48,842 nt of DNA from Candidatus Aenigmatarchaeota archaeon (GTDB taxonomy: Archaea > Aenigmatarchaeota > Aenigmatarchaeia > GW2011-AR5): assembly GCA_016180925.1 (NCBI GenBank), contig JACPAH010000003.1:1-48842 (forward strand), written 5' to 3'. Position 1 is the stretch's first letter. Every line of letters begins with the position of its first letter. This document shows, in pieces, positions 8,068 through 16,322 of the stretch. The position numbers were made by a program, and so were the translations under genes. Under the pieces are notes generated by a model. It was given only the letters and a program-made list of their open reading frames with translations, made no database searches and was not told the DNA's origin.

Positions 8068-9007
8068 AATAAAAATTGTGCCGTTCGCAATAAGCATAAT
8101 AATTATAGCAGCTATAATTTATTTTTCCAATCCATACCAGATATACAGCTCTATTTCCAGGATAAACAAAACTTACATTGTACTGGCTCTTGTTTTTTCC
8201 TGCGTGAATGTTTTTCTTCGTGTCGTAAAGTGGAAGGTTATACTGGAAAACGTGGGGGTTTTCGAGCTTTTTCCGATTCAAATGCTCGGGATGACTTTGA
8301 GCAACTTTACGCCTGGAAAGATAGCAGAACCGGCAAAGAGCATCCTGCTGAGGCTCAGAAAGGGTATTGCGGTGTCGGCATCTCTTCCTACAATTATATG
8401 GGAACGTATAAACGACATCATATCCACCATAATACTGGCCTTCGTCGCCATACAGGCTTTGAGCATAGAGTCAAATCTTCTTTTCTTGGGCGCCGTCAGT
8501 ATGGTTATTTTCCTGGCACTGATAGTCGTTCTGTTGTTTGTCATGCATAGCAGGTCCTTTGGTATCAGGATTTTTTCGTTCATAAAAAGGTTTCCCGGAA
8601 CGAAGGGCATCTCCGAAAGCTTCATGGAGAGTTTTTACTCCATAAAAACAAAGAAGATGGCCGTGCTGAAAAGCTTCGTTGTGACGTTTGCGGCATGGGT
8701 CCTTGAAGGCCTGATATTCCATATAGTCCTGCTTTCAATGGGTGTGCAAATAAACTTCATTCTTCTGGCCGGCATAATATCCCTCTCACTTCTCATAGGA
8801 ATAGCCTCATCGCTTCCGGGCGGCATAGGCTCATCGGAGTTCGTGATGATATTCCTTCTGGGAATAACCGGTGTGGAAGGGGCATTGGCTGTATCCGCCG
8901 TTTTTGTCTACAGGATACTCACATTCTGGTTCGGGGCTTTAATAGGGGGGTTGTCTTTCGTTTATCTGAGCCGGAAGATAAACATGAAAGAATTCAATCT
9001 CAGATAA
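8060..9007 (+). CDS. Lysylphosphatidylglycerol synthase/UPF0104-type membrane protein (AglD C-terminal-like flippase family)
   Basis: 315 residues and about 7-8 membrane helices. Family landmarks are VKWKVILENVG near residue 58, the LGMTLSNFTPGKIAEPAKS loop, and LPGGIGSSEFVMI near residue 255. In archaea this domain is often fused to or next to a DPM-like transferase, as here. It is thought to handle polyprenyl-phosphate sugars or lipids, possibly by flipping them. ATG 8060 is chosen because it lies inside the end of the upstream gene (overlapping its TAA), giving coupled translation; GTG 8051 is possible. The end overlaps the convergent reductase gene by 8 bp. Confidence 0.8.
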   Translation: MNKIKIVPFAISIIIIAAIIYFSNPYQIYSSISRINKTYIVLALVFSCVNVFLRVVKWKVILENVGVFELFPIQMLGMTLSNFTPGKIAEPAKSILLRLRKGIAVSASLPTIIWERINDIISTIILAFVAIQALSIESNLLFLGAVSMVIFLALIVVLLFVMHSRSFGIRIFSFIKRFPGTKGISESFMESFYSIKTKKMAVLKSFVVTFAAWVLEGLIFHIVLLSMGVQINFILLAGIISLSLLIGIASSLPGGIGSSEFVMIFLLGITGVEGALAVSAVFVYRILTFWFGALIGGLSFVYLSRKINMKEFNLR

Positions 9008-10082
9008 AGGCTGAATGGATGTTTGAAATGACGAACTTTGCCAGCTTCATTTTTGGCAGATGCCTCCACGACCTGCTGAAATTGTCGTAGTCGAATCCCC
9101 GGAGACTCTCCATATGGCTTCCGAAGTCGCTGAATATCCTGTCTATGTCGTCGTTGTTCATTCTTGCATACGCGCGCCTCATGAGAAGCTGCTTCCTTAT
9201 CTCAAAGGCAATCTCTTTTTTCCACGCTCTTTCGTAAAGGGACAGGATTTTTTTGTCGAATCTGTTCTTTTCGGCGCACATCTTTATCGTGGATGAGGCG
9301 TGTCTTGCGCCGATGAGAGAAAATATTATTCCGCCTCCTGTCAGGGGCTTGTTCTGGCCGCATGCATCCCCCGCCAGAATGCACCTATCTGAATAGCTTT
9401 TGGTCATGCCGGTCGGAATCATGTATGCATACGTCTTCCCAAGGCCTAGCCCTTGCTCGGATGCGAATCTTTCGAGGCACCTGCCGCTTCCGGAGCCCGC
9501 CATCAGTCCGTATTCGTCGCTTTGGGGGATTATCCATGAGAAGAAATCTGGTGAATAGTCTTTGTTGAAGAACGTCCTTATATGGCCGGATTTGACGCCG
9601 CCCCCTTTCACCATGACGCCCACAGAAAGCTTCGGTGGGGATATGCCTACGGCTTTTCTCAGGGCAGACGACGCTCCATCGCAGCCGATTACCACCCTGC
9701 CCTCGTAGGAGCCTTTGTCAGTTGTAACGACAGCCATTTTCTCGGAAATATCGGCCGAAATGATGCTCTCATTCTTGAAATCAGCGCTTTTTTTTGTTTC
9801 CCTCAGGAGGAATTCGGCGAACCTCTCCCTGTGGAGTATGAAAGCGAATGGATTTTCGTCCTTCAGGAAAAATCTCCTGCTTCTTGACACCAGCTCTATC
9901 TCTGTTATTTCATGCCTTATGAATTTCCTGTCATAATGTTCCAGGAATCGCCTTGATACAATACCGGAGTCCTTGGGGACGGCTTTTTTGTTCTTCTCCA
10001 GAACAAGTACGTCGAGCCCGCCAAGGCCTCGCGCGATAGTGCTTCCGGCTATCCCGGAACCGGCTATGATGACGTCGTACAT
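9000..10082 (-). CDS. Geranylgeranyl reductase family FAD-dependent enzyme
   Basis: 360 residues. The N-terminal FAD fold has G-S-G-I-A-G-S (about 8-14) and ends its second strand at LVLEKNKK. A second FAD motif is CILAGDACGQNKPLTGGGI (about 240), where GGR enzymes have GDAAG-x-x-x-P-x-T-G-x-G-I. In archaea these enzymes saturate the geranylgeranyl chains of ether lipids; other family members act on different isoprenoids, so the substrate is an inference. The start at 10082 is chosen over 10097 because CATTTAACC lies about 28 nt upstream. The conserved P-x-Y-x-W-x-F segment near the substrate channel is not obvious. Confidence 0.8.
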   Translation of the reverse strand: MYDVIIAGSGIAGSTIARGLGGLDVLVLEKNKKAVPKDSGIVSRRFLEHYDRKFIRHEITEIELVSRSRRFFLKDENPFAFILHRERFAEFLLRETKKSADFKNESIISADISEKMAVVTTDKGSYEGRVVIGCDGASSALRKAVGISPPKLSVGVMVKGGGVKSGHIRTFFNKDYSPDFFSWIIPQSDEYGLMAGSGSGRCLERFASEQGLGLGKTYAYMIPTGMTKSYSDRCILAGDACGQNKPLTGGGIIFSLIGARHASSTIKMCAEKNRFDKKILSLYERAWKKEIAFEIRKQLLMRRAYARMNNDDIDRIFSDFGSHMESLRGFDYDNFSRSWRHLPKMKLAKFVISNIHSAFI

Positions 10083-10181
10083 GAAAAGACTAGGCATAAA
10101 ATGGTTAAATGCTCGCCCGAGAGGGGTGCCTTTTAAGATAGCCGGGGATAGTTCACGCCGTAATGTTCATACTTTCTGTGT

Positions 10182-10196
10182 ATCATAAGTATTCTT
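10182..10196 (-). promoter_or_regulatory. Shared 15-nt upstream motif, copy 2
   Basis: ATCATAAGTATTCTT, identical to 6148-6162, lies about 100 nt before the reductase start on the minus strand and overlaps the CATAAGTA hairpin. Here it is followed by TACTTATG, so the site is a full palindrome. Confidence 0.4.
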
Positions 10197-10263
10197 ACTT
10201 ATGTTTGCGAGCTAATCACAATCGAAGATTCTTCAAGACCCCGGAGAACAGAGTTCTCCACTG

Positions 10264-10381
10264 GTATGTAAATATCTTCAAAGAAATTACATTTCTTTGA
10301 GATCCTCAAAAGCGAAGCTTTTGAAGGACTTTAATCTCAGAAGATATGGCTTAAAAACCGTAATGTTCATAGTCTCCCTAG
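10264..10381 (+). promoter_or_regulatory. Promoter-bearing repeat module, copy 2 (upstream of secF)
   Basis: Ungapped counterpart of 7251-7368. In the TCAAAAG hairpin one extra C-G pair closes the loop here (copy 1 has A and A opposed), which lengthens the stem. The TATA-like GGCTTAAAAA (centre about 10354) is 34 nt before the secF ATG, which would give a 5' leader of about 7 nt. The outer GAGAGTAT stem of copy 1 is degraded here, while the TATA and the TAATGTTCATA tail are kept. Confidence 0.65.
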
Positions 10382-10387
10382 ATAAAC

Positions 10388-11233
10388 ATGATATTCGGCG
10401 TGCTGGACAGGCATTATAAAAAACTTGCCCTCATACCGGTTGTTCTGCTCGTCATATCCATCTTCATTTTGGCCGGAAATATCCTGACGCACGGCTCCAT
10501 CCTGGAAAGGGACACCGAACTTGTCGGCGGCAAGATGATAAGCATGAGCGTCGGCGGCCCGGATATACAGGGTGTAAAGAGCATCCTTCCTGAAGCCTCT
10601 GTCAGGCTCACGAAAGGCGTCGGCAGTGTCCTTATAGTGGAAATACCTGTCGGGATGGACGAATTCGACGCATTCAGCAGGATTAAAGGCGCGGCCGATG
10701 CGAGAGGCGAGCCCACATACAGGACGGTGGGGCCGGTCATAGGGGATTTGTTCTTCCAGCAGACCCAGATAGCTCTTGTGGCCGCATTCATCATGATGTC
10801 GATAATAGTTTTTATCGTGTTCCGGAGCCCCGTGCCGTCGTCTATAGTGGTGTTCGCGGCCGCCACGGACATAATAGTGACAGTGGCTGTCATGAGTTTT
10901 CTGGAAATGAAGCTTTCCATGGCCACGATAGCGGCCCTGATGACCCTCATAGGTTATTCGGTCGACACGGACATACTTCTGACCACTAACATGCTGAAAT
11001 CGAAAGACAAGGAAATAAGGGACAGGATAAAAACCGCCATGAAGACAGGCCTGACCCTGACCACGACCACGCTGGTGGCGCTCGCCGCTCTTTACTTCAC
11101 GACAGGCTCATTCATCATAGAACAGATAGCCGTGGTGCTGATAATAGGGCTCGTGATAGATATCTTTGCGACATGGCTGACAAATGCAGGCATACTGAGA
11201 TATTGGATGGAGAGAAAAAATGAAAGTGCTTAA
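10388..11233 (+). CDS. secF: Protein translocase subunit SecF
   Basis: 281 residues: an N-terminal membrane helix, an extracytoplasmic domain with the ERDTELVGGKMIS and YRTVGPVIGDLFFQQ segments, then five more helices. The conserved membrane core includes ATDIIVTVAVMSF and the loop LIGYSVDTDILLTTN typical of SecD/SecF/RND proteins. With SecD it forms an auxiliary membrane complex that helps export through SecYE; archaea lack SecA, and the energy coupling is not settled. secF comes before secD, as is usual in archaea, with a 14-nt overlap. The promoter lies in the repeated hairpin module upstream. Confidence 0.93.
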   Translation: MIFGVLDRHYKKLALIPVVLLVISIFILAGNILTHGSILERDTELVGGKMISMSVGGPDIQGVKSILPEASVRLTKGVGSVLIVEIPVGMDEFDAFSRIKGAADARGEPTYRTVGPVIGDLFFQQTQIALVAAFIMMSIIVFIVFRSPVPSSIVVFAAATDIIVTVAVMSFLEMKLSMATIAALMTLIGYSVDTDILLTTNMLKSKDKEIRDRIKTAMKTGLTLTTTTLVALAALYFTTGSFIIEQIAVVLIIGLVIDIFATWLTNAGILRYWMERKNESA

Positions 11234-12830
11234 AAATATCAGAATAATCATTTTGCTGGCTGCAATAGTTTTGTCACTGCTACTCATATCCCCCAACCCG
11301 TGGCCGGCTGGAGTGAAGATAACATATGTCGGCGAGAACCTTTCTTCCAAGCTGCAGCCCGGGGAGATACTCTATGCGATAAATGACATGCCAGCCACCC
11401 AGGACACCCTGTCAAAGGAATACAGGGGAACGGTGAAATTCGAGACGGGCTCAGGCGTGAAGTTCGCGTCGGTTGACGGGAGGATAGACATGGCGGCGAC
11501 GGGGGCGGACCCCACGAAGCTGAAGTTCGGCCTTGATATAAAGGGGGGAACCCGCGCCTTCGTGAAGGTTAACTCGTCGGACCCCGACATGGTAGCGCAG
11601 GTAATTTCAACTCTTCAGAACAGGATAAACTTTTTTGGCCTGAAAGACGCCTCTTTCAGGCAGGTCGACAGGAACTACGTCGAGATAAGCATGGCTGCCG
11701 GAAGGCCGGATGAGCTGAAGACCCTGATAGAACAGCAGGGCGTTTTCGAGGCAAAGATACCTATACTTCTCTCTGTCAGGAATAACAAAACCCAGCTCAG
11801 GCTCGAAAACCCCCACAACATTTCCGTGGAAGGCGGCGGGATAAGGCTCGGTGAGAAATCCTATGCATGGGGCTCTGTGATTTCCATCGAAGGTGTTGAT
11901 ATAGAGCTGTCCGGTATGGCGAACGGGATGCTCAATATGAGTTCCACGGTGTTCACGGGAGATGACATAAAAACCGTGTTCTCGGACCCCCAGCGCTCCA
12001 GGATACAGCCGGTGGAGGGCGGCGGGTACGTCTGGTCATTTGCAGTGCAGCTGAGTTCGGATGGGGCGTCCAGATTTGCCAAGATAACCAAAAACCTTGA
12101 TGTGGTCCCGGGCAGCCGCGAATCGTACCTGAGCTCCCAGATATATTTCTACCTGGATGACAGCCTGCTCGACTCGCTGAACATAGTTTCATCCCTGAGG
12201 GGGAGGGAGGAAACAGAGATATCAATAACGGGCTCGTCCGACTCTATAGACGAGTCGTCGAAGGAACGGGCGAGGCTCCAGTCCATACTGAGATCCGGAG
12301 CCCTTCCGGCTTCCATAGAGATAGTCCAGGCGGATTCCGTGTCAGCCAGTTTGGGGGAGGAGTTCCTGAAAGGCGCCGTTCTGGCAGGCATTGCCGCAAT
12401 AATTGGAGTCGTCTGTGTTGTCACGATAAGATATAGGAAATTCAAGATCATACTGCCCATGGTTGTGATATCGCTGTCTGAAGTCTTAATAATACTGGGG
12501 ATTTCGGTGCTGATAGGATGGACGATAGATGTCGCCGCTGTAGCAGGTATCATAGCCGCTGTAGGAACTGGAATAGATTCCCAGATAATAATAATCGACC
12601 AGGCTGTAAGGAAGGAAAGGACCGAAAGCATGAGGGAGAAGCTGAGGGACGCGTTCTTCATAATATTCGGCGCCGGCGGCACGGTGATAGCAGCTATGTT
12701 GCCGCTCATGATAATCGGCTTCGGCGCCCTTCGCGGCTTTGCAATAACGACGATGATAGGCGTCCTGGCCGGCATTCTCATCACGCGGCCGGCATTCGGT
12801 GCAATCATCGAGAAGCTCATCAAGGACTAG
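11220..12830 (+). CDS. secD: Protein translocase subunit SecD
   Basis: 536 residues. Helix 1 (about 8-24) is followed by a large external P1-type domain beginning with the D1 motif LKFGLDIKGGTRAFV (about 99-113), then the VISTLQNRINFFGLKDA segment. A C-terminal five-helix bundle carries GTGIDSQIIIIDQAVRKER (about 450) and the final R-G-F-A-I-T-T-M-I-G-V-L-A-G motif. It partners SecF. The ATG overlaps the secF stop region, so the two are translationally coupled. The last 345 nt lie antisense to an open extension of the NAC gene from the other strand. Confidence 0.93.
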   Translation: MKVLKNIRIIILLAAIVLSLLLISPNPWPAGVKITYVGENLSSKLQPGEILYAINDMPATQDTLSKEYRGTVKFETGSGVKFASVDGRIDMAATGADPTKLKFGLDIKGGTRAFVKVNSSDPDMVAQVISTLQNRINFFGLKDASFRQVDRNYVEISMAAGRPDELKTLIEQQGVFEAKIPILLSVRNNKTQLRLENPHNISVEGGGIRLGEKSYAWGSVISIEGVDIELSGMANGMLNMSSTVFTGDDIKTVFSDPQRSRIQPVEGGGYVWSFAVQLSSDGASRFAKITKNLDVVPGSRESYLSSQIYFYLDDSLLDSLNIVSSLRGREETEISITGSSDSIDESSKERARLQSILRSGALPASIEIVQADSVSASLGEEFLKGAVLAGIAAIIGVVCVVTIRYRKFKIILPMVVISLSEVLIILGISVLIGWTIDVAAVAGIIAAVGTGIDSQIIIIDQAVRKERTESMREKLRDAFFIIFGAGGTVIAAMLPLMIIGFGALRGFAITTMIGVLAGILITRPAFGAIIEKLIKD

Positions 12831-13106
12831 CTCCTCCAGCTTGCCAACCACCGTTTCCCTGTCCCTGCCCGTCTTCTCCATGACCATCTGTATGTCCTCT
12901 TCGCTGGCCGGGACGCTTTCCTCTACATCGCCAGTTATCTGGTAGACTTCGCGCCCGACCATGTTGGCTATCATTATTTCGGGGTTCTTTATGACTATCT
13001 TCCTGCTCTTCCCCCTGATTACGACTTCCTCGGCCTCTACCTGCCTCACGTTCAGGTTCAGTTTCTTCATCATCTTCTCTATTTTCTTGGGGTCCTTGCC
13101 GAACAT
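12486..13106 (-). CDS. nac: Nascent polypeptide-associated complex protein (archaeal alpha-NAC) with read-through C-terminal extension
   Basis: Residues 1-110 are a normal archaeal NAC: MFGKDPKKIEKMMKKLN, the NAC-domain core VVIRGKSRKIVIKNPE, and a UBA-like end with SEEDIQMVMEKTGRDRETV. It binds nascent chains at the ribosome exit as a homodimer. Archaeal NAC usually stops near residue 110-120. Here no stop follows LEELVLDELLDD and the frame stays open for about 90 more residues, rich in Tyr, His and Arg, antisense to secD. The tail does not look selected as protein. A lost stop codon or a small indel near 12815-12840 is likely. Start 13106 has TTTTTAAACG 26 nt upstream. Confidence 0.8.
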   Translation of the reverse strand: MFGKDPKKIEKMMKKLNLNVRQVEAEEVVIRGKSRKIVIKNPEIMIANMVGREVYQITGDVEESVPASEEDIQMVMEKTGRDRETVVGKLEELVLDELLDDCTECRPRDENAGQDAYHRRYCKAAKGAEADYHERQHSCYHRAAGAEYYEERVPQLLPHAFGPFLPYSLVDYYYLGIYSSSYSGYDTCYSGDIYRPSYQHRNPQYY

Positions 13107-13183
13107 ATGACTAGTTATTCCTCTTCGTTTAAAAAACCATTGCCGGGCTTGTGTGTTATAAAGGGGCACGCCGATTGTATAGC

Positions 13184-14359
13184 ATGCTGGAGCTTCTTCT
13201 TTTTGCTCTCGCAGGCGTCCTGGCCGGAATAGCGTTCGGCCTGGTTCCGGGGCTTCATCCGAATACTGTGGTCGCATTCACGCCGCTCTTCGCCGGCTTC
13301 GAGCCTGCCGGCGCCGCGGCATTCCTGATAAGCATGGGTGTCTCGAATATAATGGTCGACTTCATCCCGTCGGTCATACTGAGCGCGCCTGATGCCGGGA
13401 GCGAGCTCTCCGTCCTTCCGGCACAGCGCCTTATGTCCCAGGGCCACGGCTACAGCGCCATAAGGTTCATGCTCATAGGCTTTGTCGGCTCCTTCCTGCT
13501 TTTCATCTCGGTTGCGCCGCTCATCGGTTTATTGGTTCCTACCGCCTTCTCGGTTTCGCGCCATTTAATTTTTGCAGTCCTCATATTCATATCATGCGCG
13601 ATGGTGCTTTCGGAGAAGCGCATCGCTTCCGCTGTCCTGGTGTTTTCTGCCGCAGGCGCCATAGGCCTCGCGTCCGGCGGACTGCCCGTCAATCCGGCTT
13701 TCATCCTGTTCCCGATACTGGCCGGGTTCTTCGGCGTCTCATCCATGATTCTGCAGCTCAGGAGCCGCTCCTCTATTGTCCTGCAGTCCATAGGGTATCT
13801 GGCATCTGACAGAAAATCTTATGCGAAATCGTCCATTACCGGATGCGCGGGCGGCATACTTTCCGGATTCCTTCCTGGCGTGGGCTCCAGTGAAATAGCG
13901 TCGCTGTTTTCCCTGAAGAAAGACGAGAAGTCCTTTCTTGTGACATTAGGCGCCATTGCATCGTCGAATTTCATGATGTCCATCTTCGCCGTATGGCTCA
14001 TAGGGAAAACGAGAAGCGGGATTGCCGTCGCCGTCAATAATGTCTACATCCTTTCGTCAGGCGATGTTTTCATGGTGGTATTTGCCTCCATGCTCTCCAT
14101 GGGAATTTCTGCTGTTTTCGTGCTGAAAGCGTCCAGGTTCCTAATGGAAAGACTACAGAAGACCAACTACTCCTGGATAAGCTCTGCTGTCATTTCATTC
14201 GTGGTCTTCATGACGTTCATGTTCTCGGGATTCTATGGCATCGCCATTCTTTTCACATGCACGGCTCTGGGTATCTATGCCATACTTTCCGGCGTGAAGC
14301 GCGGCCTCATGATGGCCGCGCTAATCGTCCCGACGGTGCTGTTCTTCGCCGGCATTTAG
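13184..14359 (+). CDS. TctA/DUF112-like archaeal membrane protein
   Basis: 391 residues and about 10-12 membrane helices. The N-terminal glycine-rich repeat FGLVPGLHPNTVVAF and the internal repeat SGFLPGVGSSEIASLF are the paired re-entrant signatures of the TctA family (archaeal COG1784-type). TctA proteins are the large permease subunit of tripartite tricarboxylate transporters. The archaeal branch has no TctB/TctC partners here, so its substrate is unknown. The start at 13184 is chosen because GTTATAAAG lies 27 nt upstream (leaderless); an earlier ATG at 13151 overlaps that TATA. Confidence 0.75.
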   Translation: MLELLLFALAGVLAGIAFGLVPGLHPNTVVAFTPLFAGFEPAGAAAFLISMGVSNIMVDFIPSVILSAPDAGSELSVLPAQRLMSQGHGYSAIRFMLIGFVGSFLLFISVAPLIGLLVPTAFSVSRHLIFAVLIFISCAMVLSEKRIASAVLVFSAAGAIGLASGGLPVNPAFILFPILAGFFGVSSMILQLRSRSSIVLQSIGYLASDRKSYAKSSITGCAGGILSGFLPGVGSSEIASLFSLKKDEKSFLVTLGAIASSNFMMSIFAVWLIGKTRSGIAVAVNNVYILSSGDVFMVVFASMLSMGISAVFVLKASRFLMERLQKTNYSWISSAVISFVVFMTFMFSGFYGIAILFTCTALGIYAILSGVKRGLMMAALIVPTVLFFAGI

Positions 14360-14887
14360 TTATTTCAAAGTAAATTCTTTTATTTCAGTCCATATTTTAT
14401 CTCTCTCGTTGCTGTGAAAGAGGTGTATGCTGTCCGCTTCAAATGGGATGTTGAAGTTCCTGCCTGTTTTTTCCATGATATCATCTTTTGTTTTATCATC
14501 CAGGCTTGCATAAATGAGGCTTAGATGGGGCATATACTTTTCGGGGTCGTACAGTTCGCCGTAGCAGTTGAACATGGCCCTGGCTGCCCCATACGCCGCC
14601 ATGAATTCCGGCGTCTTTTCAACCATGATGAACAACGACCTGAAAAACTCGTCGCGGCGCGAAACGTCTGTCAGCATGACGTTGAAAGGGCGGAGTTTCT
14701 CTGAAAGGCTTTTTGTCTTGCTTATTAAATCGCCCTCGTCGCCGGTGAATCCCCCAACCAATCCTACATGAGGAATGAATCTGGGCGAATTATGCTTTTC
14801 GCTCAGCTCATTGATTATCACGGAAAGCCTTTTGTTTACATCCCCCTTCGGCACAAGCCATATGGAATACGATTGCTCGGGGCGCAT
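14360..14887 (-). CDS. 2H phosphodiesterase, cyclic-phosphodiesterase-like
   Basis: 175 residues. Two H-x-[S/T]-x motifs define the 2H superfamily: PHVGLVGG at His40, where the Thr/Ser is replaced by Gly, and YMPHLSLIY at His121, which closely resembles plant cyclic phosphodiesterases. Likely substrates are 2',3'-cyclic or 2'-5' linked nucleotides from RNA processing. The Gly in the first motif may weaken catalysis. ATTATAAAG lies about 27 nt before the ATG. The gene starts divergently from the IMPase and ends 1 bp from the TctA-like gene. A second, different 2H protein (ThpR) is at 33496. Confidence 0.75.
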   Translation of the reverse strand: MRPEQSYSIWLVPKGDVNKRLSVIINELSEKHNSPRFIPHVGLVGGFTGDEGDLISKTKSLSEKLRPFNVMLTDVSRRDEFFRSLFIMVEKTPEFMAAYGAARAMFNCYGELYDPEKYMPHLSLIYASLDDKTKDDIMEKTGRNFNIPFEADSIHLFHSNERDKIWTEIKEFTLK

Positions 14888-14937
14888 GAAACCACAATGA
14901 ATTGTATCTTTATAATCTTTTTTGCTTTATGCTAATC

Positions 14938-15791
14938 ATGGATTATCTCAGTGAAGTCGAGTATCTCAAACCGGCTGTGACAGAGGCCGCAGACATGTTT
15001 ATCTTGCCGAGGTTCAGGAACCTGAAAGACGGAGATGTCCTGAACAAAGGCGATTTTGACAAAACCGTGACTGCAGCAGATATCGAAACAAGTACATATC
15101 TTCTCGAACATTGTAGGAAGCGCTTTCCGGGTTCCTTCACCGAAGAAGACATGGACGACAGGAGATTCGAGCACGATGTCCTGTGGTCTATAGACCCGCT
15201 TGACGGCACGGATGAGTTCAGGCATGGTAGGGAAGATTTTGGCATACAGGCGGCACTTCTTGAAAAAAGAGACGGGGGTATTTCCCAGCAGCAGGGCTTA
15301 TTTACCTGCCTCTCCGAAGAACCTTTGTTTACGCCACGCAGTCAGAAGGCCCCTTTGTCGATGACTCGCATAGTATAAGGGAAATAGAAGTTCCATTGGG
15401 ACGCGACATCATAGGTTTCCAGCGCGATATCGACAGGAGCGCGGAGCTTGATGAGTTTTACGGTTTTCTCAGGAAGAAAGGGTATGAAGTAACGTCGATG
15501 GATACCGGCGGCGCTGCCGCCAACGTCGCCATGATGTTTTTGGGCATGCCCCATCCGAACCTCTACATATGCCCGCGTCCTTATACGAAGGAGTGGGATG
15601 TCTCGCCTTTCGAGAACATGGTAGCACAAGCCGGCGGTTGGATTTCGGATATCTACGGCAACCAATTTACTTACAACAGACGGGACGTGAGAAACCTGAA
15701 CGGCTTCGTCATTTGCATCGGCTACGAAAAAGGGCAAGTCATGGGATGGATAAATGAATTCGGCGCCGATAACATACTGAAAGCCGTGTAG
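14938..15791 (+). CDS. Inositol-monophosphatase-family phosphatase (IMPase/CysQ-like), interrupted by a -1 frameshift
   Basis: The gene is in two frames. The first part carries E-E-D (about 72) and the metal-site motif WSIDPLDGTDEF (about 86), then SVDP-type strands up to LLEKRDG. Frame breaks at a run of five G at about 15273-15277. Adding one G restores DGGYFPAAGLIYLPL and runs on to VDDSHSIREIEV, GGAAANVAMM, and the last metal motif EWDVSPFENMVAQAGG, ending at 15791. The repaired protein is about 284 residues. DPLDGT-x-EF resembles 3'-phosphoadenosine phosphatases (CysQ), but FBPase/IMPase activity is possible. The frame break could be a homopolymer sequencing error or a real mutation. Start 14938 fits TTTATAATC 25 nt upstream. 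Confidence 0.8.
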
Positions 15792-15894
15792 TTCAGAGAC
15801 CTTTACAACAGTACAGGTTTCCGCTCCTTTTCATCATTTAACCATCATAACAGTCTTTAAAAATCCAGCCTGTCATGGTTTATTAGGTGATTGT

Positions 15895-16071
15895 ATGGCA
15901 GAAATCCTTATCGTAAGGAGCAAGGTAAAGGGCCTTGTAAAGAAGAAGAAAATGAACATGGGCGCTGATGCTGCCGAGGCTTTGAGCAGGGAAGTCGCAA
16001 ACATGGTAAACAGGGCCGCTGAACGCGCCAAGGCCAACAGAAGGTCCACGATAAAGGGCAGGGACATCTGA
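15895..16071 (+). CDS. Small histone-fold protein (DUF1931-like)
   Basis: 58 residues, MAEILIVRSKVKGLVKKKKM onward, rich in Lys and Arg. A short first helix, a long central helix (GADAAEALSREVANMVNRAA) and an ending like R-R-S-T-I-K-G-R-D-I resemble the histone fold; archaeal histones end in R-x-T-[IV]-x-x-x-D-[IV]. It is probably a DNA-binding or architectural protein. The AGGTGAT Shine-Dalgarno lies 4 nt before the ATG. CTTTAAAAAT is about 37 nt upstream, so the mRNA has a short leader. A T-run (GGCTTTTTTT) follows the stop and may terminate transcription. A standard histone is at 40832. Confidence 0.75.
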   Translation: MAEILIVRSKVKGLVKKKKMNMGADAAEALSREVANMVNRAAERAKANRRSTIKGRDI

Positions 16072-16097
16072 GGCTTTTTTTGGCCATTTTTATTTTA

Positions 16098-16298
16098 TTA
16101 TCCTATATAATCGTCTTCTTTCTCCTCTTCCTTGTCGTCTTTTTCTTCGACGGTTTCCTCTTCCGCGGCTTCCGCTCTCGCTTTTCTTTTCCGCATCCTT
16201 TCGACGGGTCCGATATACTCAGACGTGACTTTGTCGCCCTTCCTGATTGACCTGTAATAATATTTTCTGCCGTTTATTGTCTTGATATGTTTGCTCAT
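16098..16298 (-). CDS. Conserved-looking small protein with charged tail
   Basis: 66 residues, not recognised as a named family. The N-terminal half, INGRKYYYRSIRKGDKVTSE followed by Y-I-G-P, looks like a small beta-hairpin unit seen in assorted archaeal and transposase-adjacent proteins. The C-terminal half is a low-complexity run of Lys, Glu and Asp. AATAAATATCC about 27 nt upstream of the ATG supports a leaderless start. It lies just downstream of polB on the same strand. Confidence 0.6.
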   Translation of the reverse strand: MSKHIKTINGRKYYYRSIRKGDKVTSEYIGPVERMRKRKARAEAAEEETVEEKDDKEEEKEDDYIG

Positions 16299-16322
16299 GG
16301 AACTATCTGTACGGGGGGATAT

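Larger units (their letters stand above)
10125..10387 (+). repeat. Hairpin-string intergenic region B
   Basis: This lies between the divergent reductase and secF genes. Inverted repeats are CATAAGTA/TACTTATG (10184-10203, loop TTCT), GAAG/CTTC (10224-10234), GGAGAAC/GTTCTCC (10243-10259, loop AGA), CAAAGAAAT/ATTTCTTTG (10279-10299) and TCAAAAGC/GCTTTTGA (10306-10324, loop GAA). A partial extra copy of the module end, GCCGTAATGTTCATACTTTC, lies at about 10157-10176 and again, diverged, at 10358. The last two hairpins belong to the 118-nt module shared with region A. Confidence 0.8.
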
